From S010-25 sp964466455 (GTDB lineage: Bacteria; Pseudomonadota; Gammaproteobacteria; SZUA-229): a stretch of 15,868 nucleotides of DNA. Location of the stretch: positions 1 through 15,868 of the forward strand of contig CAYXNL010000051.1 of the NCBI GenBank assembly GCA_964466455.1. Direction: 5' to 3'. The notes beneath the pieces were generated by a model. The model was not told where the DNA came from, did not search any database, and saw nothing but the letters and a program-made list of their open reading frames with translations. This document shows, in pieces, positions 1 to 6,110 of the stretch; position 1 is the first letter of the stretch, and the number at the start of each line of letters is the position of its first letter. The position numbers and the translations under genes are program-made.

Positions 1-67
1 TTTCAAAAGCGCAAAGACTATCGAAAAAACCATCAGCCAGGCCATCAACGAGGCCGATGGGCCGTAA
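1..67 (+). CDS. C-terminal tail of an upstream gene (partial), possible HipB-like partner of the HipA toxin
   Basis: Reading from position 2 gives 21 in-frame codons ending in TAA at 65-67 (tail ...KTISQAINEADGP). The 5' part lies outside the window. It ends 19 bp before the GTG of the HipA-family gene in the same direction, so the two are probably cotranscribed. HipA toxins are normally encoded directly downstream of a small HTH antitoxin, and that is the only basis for the suggested identity. No domain can be recognised in this short piece. Confidence 0.4.
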   Translation, partial: FKSAKTIEKTISQAINEADGP

Positions 68-86
68 ACGAGAGGCAGATTAACGG

Positions 87-1361
87 GTGGAAGTGATAAC
101 TGTAAATTTATGGGAGCAACGCGTTGGTGCGCTTTTGTGGAATCATGACAGGATGCTGGCAAGCTTTCAGTATGATCCAGAATTTGTACAAACCGGATTA
201 GAGATTAGTCCAGTTAAGTTGCCGCTCAGTGCTAAAGTCTTTCAGTTTCCCGAGCTGGCTGATACCAATACCTTTAAAGGATTGCCGGGGTTTATTGCAG
301 ACTGTCTGCCAGAGAAATTTGGCAATCGATTGTTGGATACTTACCTGGCTAATCACGGTCGACATCTGGATGACCTTAATCCTCTTGAACGACTCTGTTA
401 TGTCAGCACGCGGGGTATGGGGGCGCTAGAGTTTCAACCCGATCTGGAACCTCGGAAATTAAGTGAACCCATAGCACTTCAGGTCAGCGACCTGGTGGAA
501 GTGGCAAGAAGTGTTCTTGACGAGCGCCAGCAAACGAATACGAACTTAGATGATGGTATTGAAACATTGGTGACAGTGGGTACCAGTGCCGGTGGTGCTA
601 AAGCAAAAGCAGTGATTGCGGTAAACGATGAAACAAAAGATGTCCTGTCTGGACAGGCAAATGTCCCGGAAGGTTATGTTCACTGGTTGCTCAAATTTGA
701 TGAAATAGATAACGAAGAGCATGCAAGTAGCAAACAAATTGGCCGTATTGAATATGCCTACAGTGAGATGGCCTATGAGGCAGGAATTAACATGATGGAG
801 TGCCGCCTATTGCATGATAACGACCGGGCACACTTTATGACGCAGCGTTTCGACCGCGTTGATGGCAATACAAAAATCCATGTGGTGACTTTTGCCGGTA
901 TGATACATGCTGATCGTGACCCACCTGGACAAGTAGGGTATGAGCGATTATTTCAAACAATCAGAGATCTTGGTCTGCCACAATCCGACCTGACGGAAAT
1001 GTACCGCAGGATGGTGTTCAATATATGTGCGCGTAATCAGGATGATCACACGAAGAACCATGCATTTTTAATGTTTGGTGATGGAAACTGGCAGTTGGCA
1101 CCGGCGTATGATCTTTGCTTCAGCTACAGGCCAGGCAATCCATTCATAGAGCGCCATCAAATGAGTTGTAATGGAAAGCGAGATGATTTCTTGTTAGAGG
1201 ATTTGCTGGCAGCTGCGAAAGCGGCTGATGTGAAAAACCCTAAAACAATCATTGAAGATGTGCAATCAGCTATGCAGCACTGGGCAGAACAGGCAGAGAA
1301 AGTCGGTATAGACGAAGAGCATGCCTCGTTAATCGGTAAACTACACAGAACTTTTTTTTGA
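87..1361 (+). CDS. hipA: HipA-family serine/threonine kinase toxin
   Basis: This 424-aa protein matches the HipA toxin layout: an N-terminal HipA_N/couple_HipA region (about 1-115) followed by the kinase-like HipA_C region. Visible motifs are the Ala/Gly-rich nucleotide loop TSAGGAKAKA (167-176), which corresponds to the region holding the autophosphorylated Ser150 in E. coli HipA. Others are LLKFD (201-205), RFDR (254-257), the catalytic loop NQDDHTKNHAF (317-327) and the metal-binding APAYDL (338-343). All key positions are intact, so it is probably an active kinase. In E. coli, HipA phosphorylates glutamyl-tRNA synthetase and causes growth arrest; the target here is unknown. The GTG start is preceded by AGAGGCAG at a suitable distance. 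The gene ends in a run of eight T that forms part of the TGA stop. The usual HTH antitoxin would be the truncated gene just upstream. Confidence 0.88.
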   Translation: MEVITVNLWEQRVGALLWNHDRMLASFQYDPEFVQTGLEISPVKLPLSAKVFQFPELADTNTFKGLPGFIADCLPEKFGNRLLDTYLANHGRHLDDLNPLERLCYVSTRGMGALEFQPDLEPRKLSEPIALQVSDLVEVARSVLDERQQTNTNLDDGIETLVTVGTSAGGAKAKAVIAVNDETKDVLSGQANVPEGYVHWLLKFDEIDNEEHASSKQIGRIEYAYSEMAYEAGINMMECRLLHDNDRAHFMTQRFDRVDGNTKIHVVTFAGMIHADRDPPGQVGYERLFQTIRDLGLPQSDLTEMYRRMVFNICARNQDDHTKNHAFLMFGDGNWQLAPAYDLCFSYRPGNPFIERHQMSCNGKRDDFLLEDLLAAAKAADVKNPKTIIEDVQSAMQHWAEQAEKVGIDEEHASLIGKLHRTFF

Positions 1362-1491
1362 CACCCTCCCTCTCCGAATAAGTGGGGTCAGGAATAGGCG
1401 ACTTTTAACCAATTTCAGGGCTTTCAGGCTCATTTTATGTTGGAAACACGCACAGCAGCGTTCAGGCTCATTTTATATTGGACAAGACTCA
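1362..1491. other. Intergenic region with a near-identical 22-bp direct repeat
   Basis: No gene is supported between hipA and the next HTH gene; short reading frames here are out of phase with any recognisable protein. The region contains two copies of a 22-bp unit beginning TTCAGGCTCATTTTAT, at 1423-1444 and 1461-1482. They differ at one base and are spaced 38 bp apart start to start. They lie upstream of the palindrome and promoter of the next operon and may be protein-binding sites or the trace of a small duplication. Confidence 0.6.
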
Positions 1492-1511
1492 ATATGCCCG
1501 AGCGGGAATAT
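1492..1511. promoter_or_regulatory. 20-bp palindrome, candidate operator of the HTH/nucleotidyltransferase operon
   Basis: The sequence has the form ATAT-n-CCCG-nn-CGGG-n-ATAT and is symmetric at 16 of 20 positions. It ends 3 bp before the TG of an extended -10 element, so bound protein would cover the -35 zone. HipB-like antitoxins repress their own operons through such palindromes, so autoregulation by the 1553-2026 product is the natural inference. Confidence 0.55.
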
Positions 1512-1514
1512 GTA

Positions 1515-1523
1515 TGCTATAAT
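1515..1523 (+). promoter_or_regulatory. Extended -10 promoter (TGCTATAAT)
   Basis: A perfect TATAAT at 1518-1523 carries the extended TG dinucleotide one base upstream. No good -35 is seen at 17 bp, which is acceptable for an extended -10 promoter. A start near 1530 would give a leader of about 23 nt containing the GGGGG ribosome site (1541-1545) in front of the ATG at 1553. Confidence 0.6.
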
Positions 1524-1552
1524 CCAATTAACAGATTTACGGGGGCAACCCA

Positions 1553-2026
1553 ATGGAAACTATTGTTCACAACCCAGCAGAACTCGGACAACTGGCCAGT
1601 CAAACCCGTACAGCACTTGGTTTGCGCCAATCGGATGTGCATGCCAGCACCTGGCTAGCGATGCGCTTTATTGGCGAAGTGGAGAATGGCAAAGAAACTG
1701 CGCAGCTCGGTAAAGTGATGAACATGCTTGAGAGCCTAGGACTTGAGCTTGTGGTCCGGTCAAAATCTGCGCAAGACAAGGTTAACCCGCATCAATTAGG
1801 GCTTTCAAAAGTGCGCTTCTGGTCTTCTGGCGACCAGTTGCCAGTTGTTCGTGTGATTGCTCGTGTACTGGCAGATCCTACCGAAGGCGATTTGCTAATC
1901 CTAAAAAGTCACTTTGGAATGGGTCTGTTATTATCGACGTGGAAGCAATTAAAAGAACGTCAAGAAGTAGCCGAATCCGTTATTCCTGTTACCGCCAACT
2001 TCTTGCATAAATTAGTCAATACGTGA
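1553..2026 (+). CDS. HipB/Y4mF-like HTH regulator fused to a second C-terminal domain, probable antitoxin
   Basis: This is a 157-aa protein. Residues about 10-65 form an XRE/Cro-type helix-turn-helix of the HipB/Y4mF antitoxin kind (LGLRQSDVHA...FIGEVENGK), followed by the typical LESLGLELVVR strand. Those antitoxins usually end near residue 75-90. Here the chain continues with about 70 further residues (FWSSGDQLPVVRVIARVLADPTEGDLL..., helical) that resemble small antitoxin-like domains found next to AbiEii-type nucleotidyltransferases; that resemblance is from memory and not searched. The start is the ATG with GGGGG 7 bp upstream. The stop overlaps the next gene's GTG as GTGA, so translation is coupled. 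It probably represses its own promoter through the palindrome at 1492-1511. DNA-binding antitoxin is the best call; the exact family of the C-terminal part is open. Confidence 0.75.
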   Translation: METIVHNPAELGQLASQTRTALGLRQSDVHASTWLAMRFIGEVENGKETAQLGKVMNMLESLGLELVVRSKSAQDKVNPHQLGLSKVRFWSSGDQLPVVRVIARVLADPTEGDLLILKSHFGMGLLLSTWKQLKERQEVAESVIPVTANFLHKLVNT

Positions 2027-2712
2027 AAGAAAACACTGAGGCTCTTGCAAATAAAATTGCAGGAGAAACACTGCTTGACCAGTTCCTGCTTGTTGGTGGG
2101 ACAGCACTTTCTGTTTATCTGAAGCATCGATTAAGTGAAGACTTAGATTTCGCAACCACAGAAAATAAACTGCCAAAAAAAGCTATTTCTGAATTTCTTG
2201 ATCGCCTGAGAGAGGAAGGTTGTGAGGTTGAAGATATTCTTCCTATGGCAGAACGCCAATACGCAGAGAATGAAGGCTGCGACATCGATGATTACCACCA
2301 AGACTGGTCCGTTGATGGCGTAAAACTTACTTTTTTTACATTGCCGAAGGAAAATGGGCGAGAAAAATTAGCGGAAGACCCAGGCGTGAAATGGTCAAAA
2401 AACTTACGTTTAGCATCATTAGAAACGCTCTTTGTCACAAAAGCTTTAGTGCTCGCTGATCGACATACCATGCGCGATAACTTTGACATGCATGCTTTAT
2501 TACAGCATGATGACTTTTCTTATATAGATGTGGTTCAAGCGTTTAAGGCATATCGGCCATACACAGATTTAAAAATCCCTTACAATAATTTACGTAGCTC
2601 AGATTACCCGTTAACCGATCCAGGATTGTCTGGCCTTATCGACGAAGAAGAAAAAACGATGGAGAAAATTAAAGAATACTTCATCATACTTTTAGATTTA
2701 GAAAGCTCCTAA
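2023..2712 (+). CDS. AbiEii/AbiGii-like nucleotidyltransferase, probable toxin
   Basis: This 229-aa protein has the minimal nucleotidyltransferase core of the AbiEii/AbiGii toxin family: LVGGTALSVYLKHR (23-36) with the GG-T motif, then SEDLDFAT (38-45) supplying the paired aspartates D40 and D42. Further on are GVKLTFF (99-105) and the helical segment TKAL...DRHTMRDNFDMHAL (139-159). AbiE toxins of this fold transfer nucleotides, in characterised cases to tRNA acceptor stems, and are neutralised by a partner with an HTH and a C-terminal domain. The third acidic residue expected in the strand at about 103 is Thr, which is common in this subgroup but means activity cannot be assumed. The GTG start overlaps the stop of the preceding HTH gene by 4 bp, so the two form an operon. 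No terminator was found after the stop. Confidence 0.8.
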   Translation: MKENTEALANKIAGETLLDQFLLVGGTALSVYLKHRLSEDLDFATTENKLPKKAISEFLDRLREEGCEVEDILPMAERQYAENEGCDIDDYHQDWSVDGVKLTFFTLPKENGREKLAEDPGVKWSKNLRLASLETLFVTKALVLADRHTMRDNFDMHALLQHDDFSYIDVVQAFKAYRPYTDLKIPYNNLRSSDYPLTDPGLSGLIDEEEKTMEKIKEYFIILLDLESS

Positions 2713-2841
2713 ATTATTCCATGTGTTATCTTTTATGCACTTCATTGTCAAAAAGGAAAACGATATTCAACACTTAATCTAAAACGAACTAATGGGTAAG
2801 ACGTCGATGCTCCTTTAATTTAATCGTTGGATTAACTCCGA
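2713..2841. other. Gap between the nucleotidyltransferase gene and the IS66 remnant; possible far end of the element
   Basis: No gene is visible. GTAAGACG at 2796-2803 resembles the GTAAGCG tip of IS66-family ends with one extra base, in the orientation expected for the end opposite the one at 3158-3167. The flanking 8 bp do not match those at the other end, so no target duplication survives if this is an IS boundary. Confidence 0.3.
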
Positions 2842-3167
2842 TTAGTAGGATAATTCAAACGCTACATGTCTGACACAGTCATTTGTTGTGCATTTGAGTT
2901 TAATTAACCAGTTGGTAAATGAACTATAAGCGATATCGCGTTGTTGGCAGAAGTTGCGCTGAGTCAAGCCGCTGGTTTTATAATCAGCAATAATGCGTTT
3001 CCATTCATCGGTAGAGCGGCGTATCTTTTGACGTAATGGATTCGGCTTTATAATATCCTGGCTTTGGTTGGTATCGTGCATGGAAAACTCCTCGGTAGTT
3101 GTGGTTTCGCGATGAGTTTATTTTGTGACTTAGGTAAAAAGAAGAACGTGCTTGTTTGGCCGCTTAC
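2796..3167 (-). mobile_element. Internally deleted IS66-family element (boundaries tentative)
   Basis: The left end is marked by GTAAGCGGCC on the minus strand (3158-3167 on +), the characteristic IS66 tip. The other end may be GTAAGACG at 2796. The enclosed 372 bp hold only tnpA. A complete IS66 is about 2.5 kb with tnpA, tnpB and tnpC, so most of it is gone. The 8-bp flanks (ACTAATGG and GTTGTAAT) differ, so either the right boundary is wrong or the element has recombined. Confidence 0.45.
2842..3081 (-). pseudogene. tnpA: IS66 accessory protein TnpA, probably 3'-truncated remnant
   Basis: The 79-aa product contains the IS66 TnpA helix-turn-helix region (STDEWKRIIADYKTSGLTQRN and FCQQRDIAYSSFTNWLIKLK, residues 23-63). 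The last 16 residues (CTTNDCVRHVAFELSY) do not look like TnpA and probably come from read-through into a deletion junction. The ATG has GAGGAG 7 bp upstream (3088-3093 on the + strand), and the gene begins 86 bp inside a GTAAGCGGCC terminal repeat, the normal IS66 arrangement. The companion genes tnpB and tnpC (the DDE transposase) are absent, so the element cannot move by itself. The identity of the N-terminal part is firm; the cause of the truncation is inferred. Confidence 0.75.
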
Positions 3168-3239
3168 GTTGTAATATGCGCTTAAGAAACCTCAGATCAA
3201 TTCATATTTTTTCATCCTGTGCGAAGTCGCTAAAGGAAA

Positions 3240-3248
3240 TGATATACT
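3240..3248 (+). promoter_or_regulatory. Candidate extended -10 promoter (TGATATACT)
   Basis: TATACT at 3243-3248 carries an upstream TG at the extended position. It lies 33 bp before the ATG of the DUF4202 gene. No clear -35 is seen. The identical TGATATACT occurs before the thioredoxin-HEAT gene at 12867. Confidence 0.4.
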
Positions 3249-3281
3249 GGGCTCCATACTATTTTAATCACGATACAAAAA

Positions 3282-3887
3282 ATGATGACACAAAACAACT
3301 ATGAACTTGCCGTTACGCTTATCGATGCCGCTAACAATGAAGATGCTAATCTTGAAAGTAGTGGTGGCAAGCAATGGCCTAAAGAATTGCTGTATTCACA
3401 TCGTATGTCTGATATGCAGCAACGTTATGCGCCTGATGCCGATGATGTGATGAAACTGGCGTTGCGGGCACAACACATTCAGCGCTGGAAGTATCCTCGT
3501 GACGAATACCCGATGGATCGTAAAGGTTATCACCTGTGGCGTACGAACCTTTATATGTTTCATGCGAATACGGTTGCGGCTCTGCTGGTTAAAGCCGGTT
3601 ATGATGATGACTTCATCAATCGTGTGAAGCTTGCCGTCAGTAAGAAATCGCTGAAAAGTAATATTGATACTCAGCTGCTGGAAGATGTCTCTGCACTGGT
3701 ATTTATTGAACATTATATGCTTGCATTTGTGGAAAAACACCCTGAATACGATGAGGGTAAGTGGCTGTTAATAATACAGAGAACCTGGAATAAAATGACC
3801 GGCAAAGCGCACGATTTTGCGCTTTCCGGTGATATAAAGTTGCCAGAAACACTGATACCACTCATTCAGAAAGCTGTTTCGGAATAG
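3282..3887 (+). CDS. DUF4202 domain-containing protein
   Basis: This 201-aa protein is recognisable along its whole length as DUF4202. The diagnostic block is ELLYSHRMSDM (35-45), then RAQHIQRWKYPRDEYPMDRK (62-81), GYHLWR (82-87) and FHANTVAALL (93-102), followed by DTQLLEDVSALVFIEHYMLAF. The conserved His/Asp residues (H40, H65, H84, H94, E134/D135) recall an all-helical HD-like metal-binding fold, but no function has been established for the family as far as I know. There is no signal peptide or membrane segment, so it is probably cytoplasmic. Two adjacent ATG codons (3282 and 3285) are both possible starts, and no Shine-Dalgarno sequence is visible. It stands alone between the IS66 remnant and the ATPase gene. 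Confidence 0.85.
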   Translation: MMTQNNYELAVTLIDAANNEDANLESSGGKQWPKELLYSHRMSDMQQRYAPDADDVMKLALRAQHIQRWKYPRDEYPMDRKGYHLWRTNLYMFHANTVAALLVKAGYDDDFINRVKLAVSKKSLKSNIDTQLLEDVSALVFIEHYMLAFVEKHPEYDEGKWLLIIQRTWNKMTGKAHDFALSGDIKLPETLIPLIQKAVSE

Positions 3888-3979
3888 TGATTCAGGGCAA
3901 TTTCAGGTAATAAGCCGCATCGGTGTTAATACAGATTTACGGACACCGCATGAAGAATATTTGTGCCCCCACTTCTGAA

Positions 3980-4021
3980 TACCATGAAAAAATGCAACTA
4001 TGATGAGGGATTTTCATGGTA
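3980..4021 (+). promoter_or_regulatory. Perfect 11-bp inverted repeat with a ribosome-binding-like loop before the ATPase gene
   Basis: TACCATGAAAA (3980-3990) is exactly complementary to TTTTCATGGTA (4011-4021). The 20-nt loop contains GATGAGGGA. The hairpin ends 10 bp before the ATG at 4032 and the only purine-rich ribosome-like motif is in its loop, so it could be an operator or a translational control element. It lacks a following T-run in the + direction and is not a normal terminator. Confidence 0.5.
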
Positions 4022-4031
4022 ACATGATCAA

Positions 4032-5198
4032 ATGATATATCGTTCTCAATGGCATGATCGGATTGAAACTGCGCTAAAACGCAGCCGTATACTCACTCTG
4101 GTGGGGCCTCGCCAGTGTGGTAAAACCACCCTGGCTCGTGATTTTGTGGCGGAAGATTCGGTCAATTACTTTGACCTGGAAGATCCTGTCAGTCTGGCAC
4201 GGCTCGACGAGCCAATGACAGCATTGGGTTCACTTCAGGGCCTGATAGTGATTGACGAGATTCAGCGCCGACCGGAGTTGTTTCCAGTTTTGAGGGTGTT
4301 GGTGGATCGTAAGTCATTTACTGGGCAGTTTCTTATACTGGGTAGTGCATCGGGTGATTTGCTCAGGCAGTCGTCTGAAACCCTGGCGGGTCGTATGGAG
4401 ACATTGAATTTACGGGGCTTTAGTTTGCTGGAGTTAAGCGAAAGTGCTCAGCAACAACATTGGCTACGGGGTGGCTTTCCTTTATCTTATCTGGCTTTGA
4501 GTGAGGTGGATAGCCTGGCCTGGCGTAAGGGTTTTATTCAAACCCTGTTAGAAAGAGATTTTCCTCAGTGGGGTATACGTACATCAGCGACAGCTTTGTG
4601 GCGGTTCTGGACTATGCTGGCTCATTATCATGGACAGACCTGGAATGCCGCAGAGTTTGCTCGGGCAATGGGGGTGAGTGAGTCCACCACACGGCGTTAT
4701 CTGGATTTATTAAGTGATGTCTTTATGGTTCGGCAGTTGCAACCCTGGTATGCGAATATTCGCAAACGCCAGGTTAAGTCACCCAAAATCTATGTTCATG
4801 ATTCTGGTTTGTTACACCAGTTACTGGGCATCACCAATGAGCGTGATTTATTGACCCATCCTAAAATTGGTGCATCCTGGGAAGGCTATGTGATTGAAGA
4901 AGTGCTGTCTGCCGTACAGCCTGATGATGTCTGGTTCTGGGCCACACATCAGGGTGCCGAGATTGATCTGCTGTTGCGTAAAAATGGGCAGATGGTAGGT
5001 GTGGAATGCAAACGCACAGATGCTCCCCGGATGACGCCTTCAATTCGTACAGCATTGTCTGATTTAAAACTGGATAAGGTTATTGTGGTGTATCCCGGAG
5101 ACAAGCGATTTTCTCTGTCAGATCAGGTCGAAGCCATGCCTTTAAAATATCTGGCAGGCAAAGAACAGTTGAGTAAGCCAATAATACCCGTGTTTTAA
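4032..5198 (+). CDS. AAA-type ATPase with C-terminal DUF4143 domain
   Basis: This 388-aa protein belongs to the widespread ATP-binding AAA_14 plus DUF4143 family. The Walker A motif is GPRQCGKT (25-32), Walker B is LIVIDE (71-76), and GSASGDLL (104-111) fits sensor 1. LAGRMETLNLRGFSLLEL (118-135) is the typical link region. The C-terminal half has the DUF4143 pattern (VHDSGLLHQLLG, SWEGYVIEEVL) and a restriction-enzyme-like AEIDLLL...VECKR core that could be a nuclease fold. Cellular role is unknown; the family is frequent in accessory regions. Two overlapping short start-stop units (ATGGTAACATGA and ATGATCAAATGA) directly precede the chosen ATG, which is the first giving a long product. It converges on pstB, with 125 bp between them and no clear terminator. 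Confidence 0.88.
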   Translation: MIYRSQWHDRIETALKRSRILTLVGPRQCGKTTLARDFVAEDSVNYFDLEDPVSLARLDEPMTALGSLQGLIVIDEIQRRPELFPVLRVLVDRKSFTGQFLILGSASGDLLRQSSETLAGRMETLNLRGFSLLELSESAQQQHWLRGGFPLSYLALSEVDSLAWRKGFIQTLLERDFPQWGIRTSATALWRFWTMLAHYHGQTWNAAEFARAMGVSESTTRRYLDLLSDVFMVRQLQPWYANIRKRQVKSPKIYVHDSGLLHQLLGITNERDLLTHPKIGASWEGYVIEEVLSAVQPDDVWFWATHQGAEIDLLLRKNGQMVGVECKRTDAPRMTPSIRTALSDLKLDKVIVVYPGDKRFSLSDQVEAMPLKYLAGKEQLSKPIIPVF

Positions 5199-5323
5199 GA
5201 AGCACAGCCTTAATTACTTTAGCGGGAGATTTTTCTATAAACGATGTATTTCTATTATCAAAACCAATCATTTTAATTCGTTGGCAGAGAACGACACCAT
5301 TTGCTTTTGCTAATACAGACAGG

Positions 5324-6106
5324 TTATCCAAATTTTCCGGTAATATAATCTTCAGTCTGTTTTTCTTTCGGGCGGATAAAGATAGTTTCGGTGGTATCAA
5401 ATTCAATCAGATCACCCAGGTACAAAAATGCTGTGTAATCGGAAACACGTGATGCCTGTTGCATATTATGGGTAACGATAGTGATGGTATAGTTTTGCTT
5501 GAGTTCAAAAATCATCTCTTCAATGGCCAGTGTAGAAAGTGGGTCCAGTGCCGAGGTGGGTTCGTCAAATAGAATTACTTCAGGTTTCAGGGCGATCACT
5601 CGTGCAATACATAAACGTTGTTGCTGGCCCCCTGATAAACCACGGGCATCATCGCGTAAGCGGTCTTTTGCTTCTTCCCACAGGGCAACATCTCGTAAAG
5701 ATTTTTCAACCTGTTCATGTAGTTTACGTTTATTTTTCAGCCCGGTAAGTTTAAGTCCATAGGCAATATTGTCAAAGATAGACATGGGAAAAGGTGTCGG
5801 TTTCTGAAAAACCATACCGACTTTCTGACGTAAGCGAATAAATTCATTTTCTTTTTTAATATCAAGAATATTTTGCTGGCTACCATCCCGCTTTAATAAA
5901 AGAATTTCCCCTTCGTATTTGTTGCCATGGTAGAGGTCGTGAATTCGATTCATGCTTCTCAGTAAGGTAGATTTTCCACAGCCACTCGGACCGATTATGG
6001 CGGTTACCTTATTAGTTTGAATCGGTAAATTAATTTGATTCAGTGATGGTGATTTAGCGCCTTTATAGGTAAAGCTAAATTTTTTTATTTCCATCTTGTT
6101 TTTCAT
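5324..6106 (-). CDS. pstB: Phosphate ABC transporter ATP-binding protein PstB
   Basis: PstB is the cytoplasmic ATPase that powers high-affinity phosphate uptake through PstC-PstA. Its 260 aa are full length. Walker A is GPSGCGKST (39-47), the Q-loop is at Q101, the ABC signature is LSGGQ (157-161), Walker B is VILFDE (177-182), and the H-loop is H213. The family-specific tail RPKEKQTEDYITGKFG is present. It follows pstA by 4 bp, with AAGG shortly before the ATG, so it is the last gene of the pstSCAB operon. The usual next gene, phoU, is missing; the opposite-strand ATPase gene lies there instead. Confidence 0.97.
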   Translation of the reverse strand: MKNKMEIKKFSFTYKGAKSPSLNQINLPIQTNKVTAIIGPSGCGKSTLLRSMNRIHDLYHGNKYEGEILLLKRDGSQQNILDIKKENEFIRLRQKVGMVFQKPTPFPMSIFDNIAYGLKLTGLKNKRKLHEQVEKSLRDVALWEEAKDRLRDDARGLSGGQQQRLCIARVIALKPEVILFDEPTSALDPLSTLAIEEMIFELKQNYTITIVTHNMQQASRVSDYTAFLYLGDLIEFDTTETIFIRPKEKQTEDYITGKFG

Positions 6107-6110
6107 TTAT

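Noticed and set aside
1375..1410. GTGGGGTCAGGAATAGGCGACTTTT block as part of a known transposase-linked repeat
   Set aside because: It resembled intergenic repeats seen in other gammaproteobacteria, but this is only an impression and nothing nearby supports it.
1437..1713. Short open frames before and overlapping the HTH gene
   Set aside because: They run through the direct repeats and the promoter, have no ribosome site and show no recognisable protein pattern.
3921..3948. Inverted repeat CGGTGT / ACACCG after the DUF4202 gene as a terminator
   Set aside because: The stem is only 6 bp with a 16-nt loop and no T-run.
5080..5406. 108-aa minus-strand frame spanning the pstB 3' end and the gap after it, as a possible phoU remnant
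   Set aside because: It overlaps pstB and the ATPase gene in other frames and has no PhoU-like pattern.
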